A stretch of 64,000 nt of DNA, taken from positions 1-64,000 of the forward strand of contig CAIRXZ010000238.1 in assembly GCA_903882645.1 (NCBI GenBank), read 5' to 3'. The notes beneath the pieces were generated by a model. The model was not told the origin of the DNA. It worked only from the letters and a program-made list of their open reading frames with translations, and did not search any database. The stretch comes from an uncultured Acidobacteriia bacterium. GTDB lineage: Bacteria; Acidobacteriota; Terriglobia; Bryobacterales; Bryobacteraceae. Below, piece after piece: positions 8,855 to 17,531 of this stretch (position 1 is the stretch's first letter; every line of letters starts with the position of its first letter). A program made the position numbers and the translations under genes.

Positions 8855-9277
8855 TCACTCCCGAACTTCCGCGAAGGCGGGTTGCGGCCGATTCCGCTCC
8901 ACGGCCTCTTTCATCTCTTCCGGAGCGCAAATGACTAATTCATCGCCGATCTGGGTATTGGAGGAGTAAATGGCTCGGGCACGCATTTCCAAAATGCTGG
9001 CGCACTTCCCTCTGATGGGCGAAATACGAAACGGCTTCAAATGCTCGATGAGATGAATCACCCGGTTCGCCGAATCCAGGTAAATCACATCGATGGCAAA
9101 ACGCATTCCGAACGTGTGAATAGCGCAAGAAGGAACCAGCCAGATGCCATCTCCAGGCGTCAATGCGCCTTTTCCCAACAGCCCCTTCAAGCGCATCCGC
9201 CAGGTATCGGCGGGGGCGACGCGAAGCCCCAAAAACGATTCGCGATTCCGATTGTACACACACAAGACCCGTCTCAT
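8855..9277 (-). CDS. DUF192 family protein
   Basis: 140 residues, the usual DUF192 size. Diagnostic segments are ADTWRMRLKGLLGK, GIWLVPSCAIHTFGMRF, IDVIYLD and an alanine/glutamate-containing C-terminal motif near SILEMRARA. DUF192 proteins are small, often exported in other species; this one shows no signal peptide. Function is unknown. It lies between the 32-residue membrane peptide and the PilZ-TadE gene inside the Tad operon, so a role in pilus biogenesis is possible but unproven. Confidence 0.85.
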   Translation of the reverse strand: MRRVLCVYNRNRESFLGLRVAPADTWRMRLKGLLGKGALTPGDGIWLVPSCAIHTFGMRFAIDVIYLDSANRVIHLIEHLKPFRISPIRGKCASILEMRARAIYSSNTQIGDELVICAPEEMKEAVERNRPQPAFAEVRE

Positions 9278-9398
9278 GGTTGTCGCACCCGAATATTACT
9301 TCACCCCGCCGGCCTGGCGTCCATCCGACATACAGCCCCTTCCACCCGCGGCGCCACTGAAAGACCCACTGTCGGCGGGTCCTCAGCCGCGGCGGCAA

Positions 9399-9497
9399 CT
9401 ACCTTACCGCTTTGCGGCGGTGGCGCTGGATTAGGAATACTAATCCGATGACAAACAGGATGCCCGCCACGATCTGAACAACGGTTCCGGGATTCAT
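9399..9497 (-). CDS. 32-residue single-span membrane peptide in the Tad operon
   Basis: A short frame: ATG at 9497-9495, TAG at 9401-9399. The product starts MNPGTVVQIVAGILFVIGLV and ends in a basic tail (QRHRRKAVR): one hydrophobic helix of about 18 residues with a positive-inside C-terminal tail. A strong ribosome site, AAAGGAG, lies nine bases before the ATG. It sits 45 bases after tadC and 122 bases before the DUF192 gene, on the operon strand. I do not recognise a named family. The strong ribosome site and amphipathic design argue that it is translated. Confidence 0.65.
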   Translation of the reverse strand: MNPGTVVQIVAGILFVIGLVFLIQRHRRKAVR

Positions 9498-9541
9498 GAT
9501 GTTATCTCCTTTCTTCCGAGTTTAGACGGCTCGGCGCCGGA

Positions 9542-10450
9542 TCAATTCAAAAACTTCGCAAACCCGTCTCGCATCGCGATCATCGAGGGAGCAAGCGTCA
9601 CGACGAATAGCGACGGAAAGATAAATATGACCAGCGGGAAGACGAGTTTCACAGTAGTCTTCGCCGCCTTCTCTTCGGCATCCTGCCGCCGCCGCGCGCG
9701 CAACGCCTCCGAGTGAGCCCTCAGAGTCTTTCCAATACTCGTGCCGAACTTATCCGCCTGGATGAGTAACGACGCGAGCGAACGCACGATGTCGACATCG
9801 GTCCGGTCGGCAAGATGTTTCCACGCTTCGGCGCGCGGGCGGCCGGCGCGCTGTTCCAGGTATACGAGATTCAGTTCATCGGCGATTTCCGGCTGGCTGA
9901 TCCGCAACTCCTCGGAGGTGCGCATGGTCGCCTTGTCGATGCTAAGGCCCGCCTCCACGCAGATCACGATAAGGTCCAACGCCTCCGGAAGGCCCAAACG
10001 CAACTTGATCTTCCTGGCGGAAACGCGATTGCCCAGCCAGAGATCCGGCGCCAGAAATCCGAGGCCCGCCGCCAGCGCATACACGAACAATGGAGCGTAT
10101 GCGTAAACCTGCGTGACGGTGGCAAGGAGGAGCAGCGCGCCTGGAACGAGCACCTTGGCGGCATAGAAGATGCCGACGGAGGACTCCCGGCGATATCCCG
10201 CCATGGCGAGCCGCTTCTGAACAGTCGAGGCATCCCGCGAGCTCCTCGGCACGACCTTCTCAAACGGTTTGATGAGTTTCTCGATCCGGGACCCTGGGGC
10301 CTGGGCAATGCTATGCAACAATACGGCGTCCGCCGTCCTCGACATCACTTGCGACAGTCTCCGCAGCGTCCCATGCCGGTAGAAAATCAAGAGACCGAGA
10401 CTCGACGTCAACAGAAAGGCCGCGATGAACGAGAGTAGAGCAAGCTGCAT
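9542..10450 (-). CDS. tadC: TadC, inner-membrane platform protein of the Flp pilus
   Basis: 302 residues. It has a type II secretion F (T2SF) domain in the second half, including LPEALDLIVICVEAGLSIDKA and the C-terminal hydrophobic pair LVFPLVIFIFPSLFVV. Two N-terminal membrane segments precede it. TadC pairs with TadB to form the inner-membrane platform driven by the TadA ATPase. It begins ten bases after the tadB stop. Confidence 0.93.
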   Translation of the reverse strand: MQLALLSFIAAFLLTSSLGLLIFYRHGTLRRLSQVMSRTADAVLLHSIAQAPGSRIEKLIKPFEKVVPRSSRDASTVQKRLAMAGYRRESSVGIFYAAKVLVPGALLLLATVTQVYAYAPLFVYALAAGLGFLAPDLWLGNRVSARKIKLRLGLPEALDLIVICVEAGLSIDKATMRTSEELRISQPEIADELNLVYLEQRAGRPRAEAWKHLADRTDVDIVRSLASLLIQADKFGTSIGKTLRAHSEALRARRRQDAEEKAAKTTVKLVFPLVIFIFPSLFVVTLAPSMIAMRDGFAKFLN

Positions 10451-10460
10451 AAAGCGTCTT

Positions 10461-11429
10461 TCAAACCTTAATACGAACGATCTTTTGCACGATGAGGGCG
10501 CCGATAACGTCCATGACCGCGGCTGTGTAAAGCAGTTTCAGGCCCAGGGGGCGCGTCCACAAGACGCTCATTCCTTCGGGATTCACGAGGTACATGGCGA
10601 GCCCGAGCACGACGGGAAGAAGTGAAAGCACCCAGCCGGTCATGCGACCTTGCGCGCTGTGAACGCTCACCTGTTTCTTCAACCTGAACCTGTCGCGCGT
10701 GGTCTGGGCCACCTTCTCCAGCACTTCGGCCAGATTCCCGCCGCTTTCCTTCTGAATCAGCACGGCTGCGACAAAGATGCGAAAGTCCTGTATTGGAGCC
10801 CTGTTGGTGAGATTCACGAGGGCGGTGCGGAGGTCGATGCCGTAGTTATTCTCCTCGAAGCACCTGCGCAGTTCTCCGCTGAGCGGCGCCGGAGATTCCG
10901 CGGCGACAGCGCCGAGGCTGGCGATCAAACTATGGCCCACGCGGAGAGCGCTGACCACCATGGCAAGCGCATCGGGTAATTGCTGTTCGAGCTTGGATAG
11001 CCGCTTGGCGCGCTTGCGGCGGACGTAGAAGAAGGGCAGCGGAAGGAAACCGGCCGAAATGAGGAGCGCCGGGAGCGAGGCGCCGAACCGGAAGGAGAGC
11101 AGGCATGCCAGGGCGGCGAAGCCCGTGACGGACGTCAGCAGCAGGGTCCCGAGCGTGGAGGTCACGCCGGCTTGAGCCAGATACAAGCCGGATGCCGGCG
11201 CCAGGTTCATTTGGTTCAGCCAGCGGTTGAGCAACGGAATCGAGCTTAAGCGTCGCAGGTCTTTCCGGATATCGGCGGTCTTTTCCTCATAACCGGTCGG
11301 CTCGAACTCGTGATCCAAGGCAGCGAGCCTGATGGTTCCACGCTTCGACGCGCCCGTTCCAAGAATGATCGCGATCCACACCGCGGCGGCGAGAACCGCC
11401 AGGCAGATCGACAGGATCGTCATCAACAT
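10461..11429 (-). CDS. tadB: TadB, inner-membrane platform protein of the Flp pilus
   Basis: 322 residues from ATG 11429. An upstream in-frame start at 11489 would run 26 bases into tadA and adds a charged, non-conserved stretch, so ATG 11429 (GGAAG about ten bases upstream) is preferred. Membrane segments occur at the N-terminus, near residues 85-120 and at the C-terminus. The T2SF domain shows LPDALAMVVSALRVGHSL and FVAAVLIQKESGGNLAEVLE, typical of TadB. It follows tadA after 34 bases. Confidence 0.93.
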   Translation of the reverse strand: MLMTILSICLAVLAAAVWIAIILGTGASKRGTIRLAALDHEFEPTGYEEKTADIRKDLRRLSSIPLLNRWLNQMNLAPASGLYLAQAGVTSTLGTLLLTSVTGFAALACLLSFRFGASLPALLISAGFLPLPFFYVRRKRAKRLSKLEQQLPDALAMVVSALRVGHSLIASLGAVAAESPAPLSGELRRCFEENNYGIDLRTALVNLTNRAPIQDFRIFVAAVLIQKESGGNLAEVLEKVAQTTRDRFRLKKQVSVHSAQGRMTGWVLSLLPVVLGLAMYLVNPEGMSVLWTRPLGLKLLYTAAVMDVIGALIVQKIVRIKV

Positions 11430-11463
11430 ATCGCAACACTTCCTTGCGTTCCGGGCATCATTC

Positions 11464-12744
11464 TCAATCGACCTCCACGGAGCGCTCAAAAATCTCTACC
11501 GGCAGCAGGATGCCGGCGACGCGCAACCGGTCGAGGAATTTCGGACGAATGCCGCTGGGCCGGAAGGATCCCACGACCCGTCCATCAGGACCGATGCCTT
11601 TCCTGACAAAGTTGAAAATGTCGTGCATGCAAATGACGTTCTCCTCTTGGCCGGTGATCTCGGAAATATTGACCACCTTTCGAGTGCCATCGCTCATGCG
11701 CGACACCTGCACGATTACCGAAATCGCGGACGCGATCTGCTGGCGGACGGATCTCTCCGGCATATTGACGTTTGCCATGGCGACCATGGACTCGAGCCTT
11801 GAAAGAGCGTCGCGGGCGGTATTCGCGTGGATGGTGGTCATGGAACCCTCGTGCCCGGTATTCATAGCCTGCAGCATGTCGAACGCTTCGTCGCCGCGAA
11901 CCTCGCCGATGATGATCCGGTCCGGCCGCATGCGAAGGCTGTTGATCAAGAGTTGCCGCTGGCGCACGGCTCCCTGGCCCTCCACGTTCGGAGGCCTGGT
12001 TTCAAGCCGCACGACATCCTCGTGTTTGAGCTGCAACTCGGCGGCGTCTTCGATAGTGACGATCCGTTCGGTTTCCGGAATATAGCTGGAGAGGATGTTG
12101 AGGAATGTAGTCTTGCCGGCTCCGGTGCCGCCCGAGATCAGGATGCTGATTCTCGCTCTGACCGCGGCGGCTAGAATCTGCATCATCTCGACCGAAACGC
12201 TTTTCAATTTCACCAGAGTGTCCGCTGCGACGGGTCCGCCGCCGAACCGCCGGATCGACATGCAGGGACCGTCGAGGGCCAGGGGCGGAATGATCGCGTT
12301 CACGCGCGATCCATCCGGAAGCCTGGCGTCGACCATGGGCGAGGACTCATCCACTCTGCGGCCTACGCGAGACACGATCCGGTCGATCACCTGCAACAAA
12401 TGCCGGTCGTCCCGAAACCTCGCGCCAGTCTTCTCCAGGATTCCACGGCGCTCTACATAGACGACGTTTCTGTTGTTGACCAAAATGTCCGATACGGCGG
12501 GATCCTTCAACAACGGTTCCAGCGGTCCCAACCCGAATACTTCGTCCAGAAGGTCGTTCTCAACCCGCTCCTTTTCCACGGCATTCATTGGTATCTTCTG
12601 GCCGGCGACAATCTCCTGGATCATTGTGCCGACCGCGCGGCGGGCCTTGGCGTCGTCCACCGAGGAAAGCTTCTCGAGGTCGATCCTGGATAGCAGGGCG
12701 CTGTGCAGGCCGGTCTTCAGTGTTTCGAACTCGAGAGCATCCAT
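11464..12744 (-). CDS. tadA: TadA/CpaF, Flp pilus assembly ATPase
   Basis: 426 residues. Walker A is GGTGAGKTT, with the Asp box (VTIEDAAEL), Walker B ([16 protein letters not shown]) and the His box (TTIHAN). This hexameric type II/IV secretion ATPase powers pilus assembly. The N-terminal helical domain ([19 protein letters not shown]) is standard for CpaF. The start is adjacent to the tadZ stop with no spacer, so the two are probably translated together. Confidence 0.96.
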   Translation of the reverse strand: MDALEFETLKTGLHSALLSRIDLEKLSSVDDAKARRAVGTMIQEIVAGQKIPMNAVEKERVENDLLDEVFGLGPLEPLLKDPAVSDILVNNRNVVYVERRGILEKTGARFRDDRHLLQVIDRIVSRVGRRVDESSPMVDARLPDGSRVNAIIPPLALDGPCMSIRRFGGGPVAADTLVKLKSVSVEMMQILAAAVRARISILISGGTGAGKTTFLNILSSYIPETERIVTIEDAAELQLKHEDVVRLETRPPNVEGQGAVRQRQLLINSLRMRPDRIIIGEVRGDEAFDMLQAMNTGHEGSMTTIHANTARDALSRLESMVAMANVNMPERSVRQQIASAISVIVQVSRMSDGTRKVVNISEITGQEENVICMHDIFNFVRKGIGPDGRVVGSFRPSGIRPKFLDRLRVAGILLPVEIFERSVEVD

Positions 12745-13971
12745 CTAGTTCTCCACCGGTTGCAGCATTCCCCGCATACCGAAAGGGTTGAACCCGTGGC
12801 TGGCCTTCTTCTTCTTCGGGGCGGTGAGGGGGGCGCCGCAAGCCGCTCTCGCCATCTGCACAATTGCGCGCGTGTAGGCCGAATCGCCCATGGCGAGCGG
12901 CACGCCACTGTCCTGCGCGGCCCGGACGATGGCGTAGACGTTGGGAATCCTCCAGCTAACCGGCCGGGCCAACGCCTTTACGGCGCTATCCTCGCCGATG
13001 GCGCCGTGGCGCGAGTTGAACCGATTGACGACCACTTCCAGATGGCGGTTCCGATCGGTGGCGTCGAGATAGGAGATCATCCGGTGCGCGTTACGCAGAG
13101 ACGCGAAAGTCATTTCCGTGACGAGATAGAGCGTGTCCGCGATTCCGAACAGCGTTTCCTGGAGGACGCCGTGACAGGTTCCGGCATCCACCACCACGTA
13201 GTCGAACTCCTCGCGCAGAATCCGGAACAACTTCTTGGCCCCGTCGTCGACGGCCAGGTGAAAGACGTTGTACTTCTCCGGAGAGGCCAGCACCGAGAGC
13301 CCGGAGCCGTGCCGGAGCAAAACGCTCGCCAGAAACTCGCGGTCGAGACGGGCGGCGTTCTTGAGCGCGTCCACGACCGAGAAGGTCGTGATCATGCCGA
13401 GCCCAGGAGCGATTTCACCCAGTTGAAAATCCAGGTCCACCACGACGACTTTGGCCCCGGATTCTTTCGCCAGAGCCACGGCATAATTCAGAGCGATGGT
13501 CGTAACGCCTACACCGCCTTTGGCCGGCACAAAAACCAACGCCTTCCCCGCGGCCTTGTTCTGATTAGGGCGGCGGGAGGAGGCGCGGGCAAGCGCCTCG
13601 GCCAGGGTTGAAGGAAGAAATGGCTCGATTAGGAATTCACGCGCGCCCGCTTCCATGGATCGGCGCAGCATTGTGAAGTCGTTCCTGCCTGTGCAGGCCA
13701 TAACGGTCACGGCGGCGGTGTAGCTGCAGATATTGGCGATCACATGGATGGCCTGCTCGACGTCGTCGTCCAGATCCACAATGACTACATCGCATCCCAG
13801 CCGCGCGATTTTGGGAAGATCGTCCCGCGCCGGATAAGAGGTAAACTCCTGGGCGATAGTCGACCGGGATCCGGCGAGCGCCGCCACAAGGGCCCGGCGG
13901 CGCGCATCGATCGGCACGATCAGCACAACGGAGAGTTCGGTGGATCTGCCGGAATCGGGAGCATTGGGCAT
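12745..13971 (-). CDS. tadZ: TadZ/CpaE, receiver-like and MinD-like localisation protein
   Basis: 408 residues. Residues 12-135 form an atypical receiver domain (CDVVIVDLDDDVEQA) and residues 155-385 a ParA/MinD-type ATPase with the deviant Walker A KGGVGVTT and the switch VVVVDLDFQLGEIAPGL. TadZ/CpaE proteins place the Tad machine at the cell pole or another site. Order and spacing with tadV upstream and tadA downstream match other tad loci. Confidence 0.93.
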   Translation of the reverse strand: MPNAPDSGRSTELSVVLIVPIDARRRALVAALAGSRSTIAQEFTSYPARDDLPKIARLGCDVVIVDLDDDVEQAIHVIANICSYTAAVTVMACTGRNDFTMLRRSMEAGAREFLIEPFLPSTLAEALARASSRRPNQNKAAGKALVFVPAKGGVGVTTIALNYAVALAKESGAKVVVVDLDFQLGEIAPGLGMITTFSVVDALKNAARLDREFLASVLLRHGSGLSVLASPEKYNVFHLAVDDGAKKLFRILREEFDYVVVDAGTCHGVLQETLFGIADTLYLVTEMTFASLRNAHRMISYLDATDRNRHLEVVVNRFNSRHGAIGEDSAVKALARPVSWRIPNVYAIVRAAQDSGVPLAMGDSAYTRAIVQMARAACGAPLTAPKKKKASHGFNPFGMRGMLQPVEN

Positions 13972-14014
13972 ATGTGAAACCTTTTAACTACCGGCTTTTC
14001 GCCAAGCCTTGCCG

Positions 14015-14530
14015 TTACATTGCAAGAAACGAGAAGATGGTCCCGATAGCAATCGCCGGAGCGTACGGCATTGTCCGGGCGTGAGGGTTATCGAGGACCA
14101 GGTTCGGATGGGGACGGAGGCCCCTCTTCCAGAACCCCAGAATGAGATCGCCGGATCCCTCCAGCGATTCGTTCACCGAGCCGCGCCATGCCGCCCAGAT
14201 CAGCGCCAGCACGCCGCCCGCGATGCCCGTTGCGGCCAGGGCCACGACCAGTTGGCCGGAGCCGATCCACGCGCCCACCGCGGCGCATAGTTTCAAATCA
14301 CCCATGCCCATGCCGCGAAGCCAGCAGAGTATTCCAGTAACGGCAAGCGCCAGCGCCATGCCGCCCATGCTCTGTCCCAGGCCCTTGGCGCCGTGACATG
14401 CCGTGTTCACCACGACCCCGGCGGCCAGAAATGGCAGCACGAGCCAGTTCGGGATGCGCCGGCTGCGGATATCCTCAACCGTCGCGATCGCGAGCAGTAT
14501 GAGAACAGGCCACCACGCGGTCGAGTGCAT
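14015..14530 (-). CDS. tadV: TadV/CpaA, class III prepilin peptidase
   Basis: 171 residues, an A24 aspartic protease of the short TadV type without the methylase domain. The catalytic aspartates are in VEDIRSRRIPN and in the GMGMGDLKL motif. Five to six hydrophobic segments follow. It would process the flp pilins and the TadE proteins encoded here, which all carry a G/Q junction with Glu at +5. It follows the pilin gene after 66 bases that contain a hairpin. Confidence 0.93.
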   Translation of the reverse strand: MHSTAWWPVLILLAIATVEDIRSRRIPNWLVLPFLAAGVVVNTACHGAKGLGQSMGGMALALAVTGILCWLRGMGMGDLKLCAAVGAWIGSGQLVVALAATGIAGGVLALIWAAWRGSVNESLEGSGDLILGFWKRGLRPHPNLVLDNPHARTMPYAPAIAIGTIFSFLAM

Positions 14531-14547
14531 GTTCGTACAGGTCTCCC

Positions 14548-14582
14548 AAAGAAAGCGGACGGCGCTTCCGCGCGCCCGTCCG
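14548..14582 (-). terminator. Hairpin between flp and tadV (intrinsic terminator or attenuator)
   Basis: On the minus strand, 15 bases after the pilin stop, CGGACGGGCGC and GCGCCGTCCG form a GC-rich stem with a one-base bulge, followed by CTTTCTTT. This is a plausible partial terminator that would let the pilin be transcribed in excess of the assembly genes. The T-run is interrupted, so termination is probably incomplete. Confidence 0.55.
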
Positions 14583-14596
14583 TCTCTTAGGAGAGT

Positions 14597-14806
14597 TCAA
14601 CTGGTGTAAGTTGTCAGCTTGGTGCCGACGGACGTGAAGGCGGTGCCAATGGTGGTTGCGAGGGCCTTCATGCTGACGGTGGCCGCCAGTGCGATCAGCG
14701 CAAGCACCAAGGCGTATTCGACCAGATCCTGGCCGCTCTCGTCCCTGACGAGGGCATCTTTCAGGTTCTGCATCCTTATGTAAAGCTTCAAACCGATGTC
14801 TTTCAT
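14597..14806 (-). CDS. flp: Flp/Fap type IVb major pilin
   Basis: 69 residues from ATG 14806, chosen because AGGAG lies nine bases upstream; a start at 14833 has no such site. The leader ends at Gly25 and the mature protein begins QDLVEYALVLALIALAA: Glu at +5 and Tyr at +6 are the Flp signature. The mature part is 44 residues. It is almost identical to the pilin at 16716-16964 (three changes). It heads the tad operon and is divergent from the membrane protein gene at 15054. Confidence 0.93.
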   Translation of the reverse strand: MKDIGLKLYIRMQNLKDALVRDESGQDLVEYALVLALIALAATVSMKALATTIGTAFTSVGTKLTTYTS

Positions 14807-15053
14807 GGGTTGTTTCTCCTGCCCCCTGTTCAAGCATTCGGAGAGCCGTTTGAAACAGCGCCAGGCAAATCGTTCACGGTCAGGAGCTTATAGCGAAGGG
14901 GGCGATTGTCTTAAGCAACGAATAGTAAGCGGATGTCTACACGGCCGCTTTTCGAGGGTGAACCTCCGGCGACACCGGAGAGGCGGAAACCGGTTTGGCG
15001 GCAGCCGCCCGGCGGTCCGCCGATTGGCGTCTCAATTGCCACGAGACCCGGTA

Positions 15054-16613
15054 GTGAATCTCCGAAAGGCAGCGCCTTCGGCCATCCTGATCGCCGCCAC
15101 GGCGCTCACGCGCTTCGTGTTCAGAAGTCACTACCTTTATGACATCGACTCGGTCAATTTCGCGCTTGCCCTGAAGCGCTTCGACCCGAGCGTCCACCAG
15201 CCGCATCCGCCCGGCTACTTTCTATACGTTTATCTTGGCCGCCTGGCCAGTTTCCTATTTCACGACGCCAACGCGGCGCTCGTGGCAATCAGCATAGTCT
15301 TTAGTTGCGGCGCGGTGGCGACGATCTATGTCATAGCCGGCGACTGGTTTGGCCGAAAGGCCGCCTCGTTCGCCGGCCTGATCTTTGTTTTCTCTCCTTT
15401 GGCGTGGTTTCACGGAACGGTTGCGCTCACCTATATTGTCGAAGCCTTCTTTTCGGCGCTCACCGGATATCTCTGCTGGCGCATCTACTGTGGAGCGGCC
15501 CGGTTCATCCTGCCGGGCGCGATTGTCGTGGGCGTTGCGGCCGGTTTCCGCCCGTCGTCGCTCCTGCTGCTGGGCCCTCTGTTGCTCTTTTCGTTTCGCG
15601 GCGCAAGCCGCAAGCAGGCTGCCGCCGGGATCGGCGCGCTGACCCTGACGCTGCTCGCGTGGTTCATTCCCATGATTCGGATAAGCGGCGGGACAGCTTA
15701 CATCTCATCTCTTGCGTGGCTGTGGCTGGCAGTGCCGTCAAAGGGGATGGTTTTCAATTCCTCCGTGGCAACATCGCTCGTTCGCGCCTGCACGATTGCC
15801 GGCATCTATATTCTCTGTTTCGGTTGCGCCGCAATACTTCCGTTCCGGGGGCGGCGCAAGGATTCCACCGCCGACCGGCGCAAGACCATCTTCACGCTGG
15901 TCTGGATCGCGCCGGGCCTGCTTTTCTTCACGTTCATCTATCTGAAGTTCGTAAACGGCGGTTACCTTCTGGCGCTCGCTCCGCCGGTCTGCACATGGAT
16001 GGGTCTGTGGGCCTCAACATGGTACGCGGATGTCCGGCCAGGCAGGGCCCTGAAGATCCTGGCGATCGGAGGCTGCGCCGCCGTTAATACCATGGTCTTT
16101 CTTTGCGCTCCCGTGTACTGCTCATACGGAGAAGTCCGGCGATTTGAGATGGAACTCGAGAACGTCGCCGGAGTTCTGCCGCAAATCGCATCGCCGCGCG
16201 AGACCATGATCGTCGGTTTCGATTCTCATTTCCTCGGTTACCGGCACGCCGGGTACTACCTGCCCGGCTACCTGACCGTCCAGTTTCCGGAGGTCCAACT
16301 CGCTTCGGGCACGCGAGTATTTGCGATGAAGGATCGAAGCACCCGGCTGGAACGCGCGCTCCCCCCCGCCGGCATTCAAAGCTTCGTCATTTTTCCACTG
16401 CCGTTGGGCGACAGCGAGTACAGCAGCTATATGGCGCAAGTGCGGAAGAGATTCCCTCCCGGCGGCCTGCGCGCAATCACGCGCGGCGGCCATGAGTTCG
16501 CAGTCGGCGCGGTGGCGGATCTCCGGGTTCTATTCCCCGTTTCCGCGCCCGCCGCCGGCGCACCTGTATCCGGACAGGGACTAGCGCTCGCACCATTAGC
16601 AAACAGCCGTTAA
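15054..16613 (+). CDS. Polytopic membrane protein, probable GT39/PMT-like glycosyltransferase
   Basis: About 519 residues from GTG 15054; the frame is open further upstream to 14796, but that part is basic, non-hydrophobic and overlaps the divergent pilin gene. The protein has some ten hydrophobic segments. The first periplasmic loop carries YLYDIDSVNFALAL and the following PHPPGYFLYV, features of lipid-phosphate-sugar-dependent transferases (DUF2723/GT39-like), where the acidic residue of the first loop is catalytic. The substrate is unknown. It lies between the tad operon and two extra pilin genes, so pilin glycosylation is a possibility. Confidence 0.7.
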   Translation: MNLRKAAPSAILIAATALTRFVFRSHYLYDIDSVNFALALKRFDPSVHQPHPPGYFLYVYLGRLASFLFHDANAALVAISIVFSCGAVATIYVIAGDWFGRKAASFAGLIFVFSPLAWFHGTVALTYIVEAFFSALTGYLCWRIYCGAARFILPGAIVVGVAAGFRPSSLLLLGPLLLFSFRGASRKQAAAGIGALTLTLLAWFIPMIRISGGTAYISSLAWLWLAVPSKGMVFNSSVATSLVRACTIAGIYILCFGCAAILPFRGRRKDSTADRRKTIFTLVWIAPGLLFFTFIYLKFVNGGYLLALAPPVCTWMGLWASTWYADVRPGRALKILAIGGCAAVNTMVFLCAPVYCSYGEVRRFEMELENVAGVLPQIASPRETMIVGFDSHFLGYRHAGYYLPGYLTVQFPEVQLASGTRVFAMKDRSTRLERALPPAGIQSFVIFPLPLGDSEYSSYMAQVRKRFPPGGLRAITRGGHEFAVGAVADLRVLFPVSAPAAGAPVSGQGLALAPLANSR

Positions 16614-16715
16614 CAGCCAGTGGTCCGTCAGTCCGGGTCTGCCCCCGGCCCTGTGATCGGTGGAGCGTCCGGACCCGGCTTCGCGAAACGGCACTGCACG
16701 TGCTCCACTGAGGCT

Positions 16716-16964
16716 ATGATGCAAAAGAAACAGCGGGCTTACCTGATACCGGACGCGTGCTTCTTCTGGGCACGTGGACTTTCCGTGAGACTTCGAGCGT
16801 TGACCGGGGCGTTGCTCGGCGACAGCGGCCAGGACCTGGTCGAATACGCCTTGGTGCTTGCGCTGATCGCACTGGCGGCCACCGTCAGCATGAGGAGCCT
16901 TGCAGATACCATTGGCACCGCCTTCACGTCCGTCGGCACCAAACTCACCACTTATACCTCCTGA
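16716..16964 (+). CDS. flp: Flp pilin, second copy
   Basis: 82 residues from ATG 16716, with a 38-residue leader ending at Gly38 and a mature part of 44 residues beginning QDLVEYALVLALIALAA. The mature part differs from the operon pilin only at three sites (K/R, A/S, T/D near residues 22-26). The start aligns with that of the next pilin gene in the duplicated segment. AGG lies directly before the first of two adjacent ATG codons (16716 and 16719), so the second may be used. The long leader is unusual for Flp pilins. Confidence 0.85.
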   Translation: MMQKKQRAYLIPDACFFWARGLSVRLRALTGALLGDSGQDLVEYALVLALIALAATVSMRSLADTIGTAFTSVGTKLTTYTS

Positions 16965-17037
16965 CCGGTGAGAGCGGAGGGTCGCGCTCATGCGCCTGTC
17001 TTCGGCTCCCGGCCACAACCTCGTTGAGATCAAGCGT

Positions 17038-17166
17038 ATGATAACAGCTTCAGGCTCAGCCGGATCCGCTGGGCCATCGTTCCTGGTTGTTGAAGCTGGA
17101 GTCATAGAGCCGCTGGTCTGCCGGCCCCGGCTCGCGCACTGTCCGGCCGATCCGAGAAGCGATTGA
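17038..17166 (+). pseudogene. Remnant of the 5' end of the membrane protein gene at 17532
   Basis: Within the tandem duplication this frame starts MITASGSAGSAGPSFLVVEA, matching [20 protein letters not shown] of the gene at 17532. It then diverges and stops after 42 residues. It marks the boundary of the duplicated block. Confidence 0.75.
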
Positions 17167-17209
17167 TTCCGGCTTCGCGGCGTGGCCTCTGACGTGCTCA
17201 ACTCTTCAC

Positions 17210-17458
17210 ATGAGACGCTTGCGGCAGTCGGTGTGGCTTCGGGCGCGCCTGTGCCCGATTTGGGTGCGTAACCTCTACGCAAACAGACAAACGTTGACCC
17301 AGGCTTTGCTCGACGAGAGCGGCCAGGATCTGATCGAGAATACGCTGGTGATAGCTCTGATTTGCCTGGTGATTGTTGTCGGCATTCGAAGCTTGGCCGC
17401 GCTTGCCGGCGCTGGTTCCACGGATACCGGCGGCGCGCTCGTCGGATACGTGTTCTGA
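17210..17458 (+). CDS. Diverged Flp pilin-like protein, third copy
   Basis: 82 residues with the same 38+44 architecture as the preceding pilin. The peptidase junction SG/QDL and Glu at +5 are kept, but the invariant Tyr at +6 is Asn (IENTLVIALICL) and the C-terminal half has lost the TIGTAFTSVG sequence for an Ala/Gly-rich one. The frame is intact, so it may be a minor pilin that has changed role, or a decaying duplicate. It is followed after 73 bases by the membrane protein gene. Confidence 0.7.
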   Translation: MRRLRQSVWLRARLCPIWVRNLYANRQTLTQALLDESGQDLIENTLVIALICLVIVVGIRSLAALAGAGSTDTGGALVGYVF

Positions 17459-17531
17459 CCGGTGAGAGCGGAGAATCGGACGCCGGCGGCGGTCTTCGAT
17501 TCCCGGCCACAACCTCGTTGAGAACAAGCGC

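Noticed and set aside
14807-14930. Sigma54 promoter upstream of flp
   Set aside because: TGGCGCT occurs but the GC of the -12 element is absent at the proper spacing.
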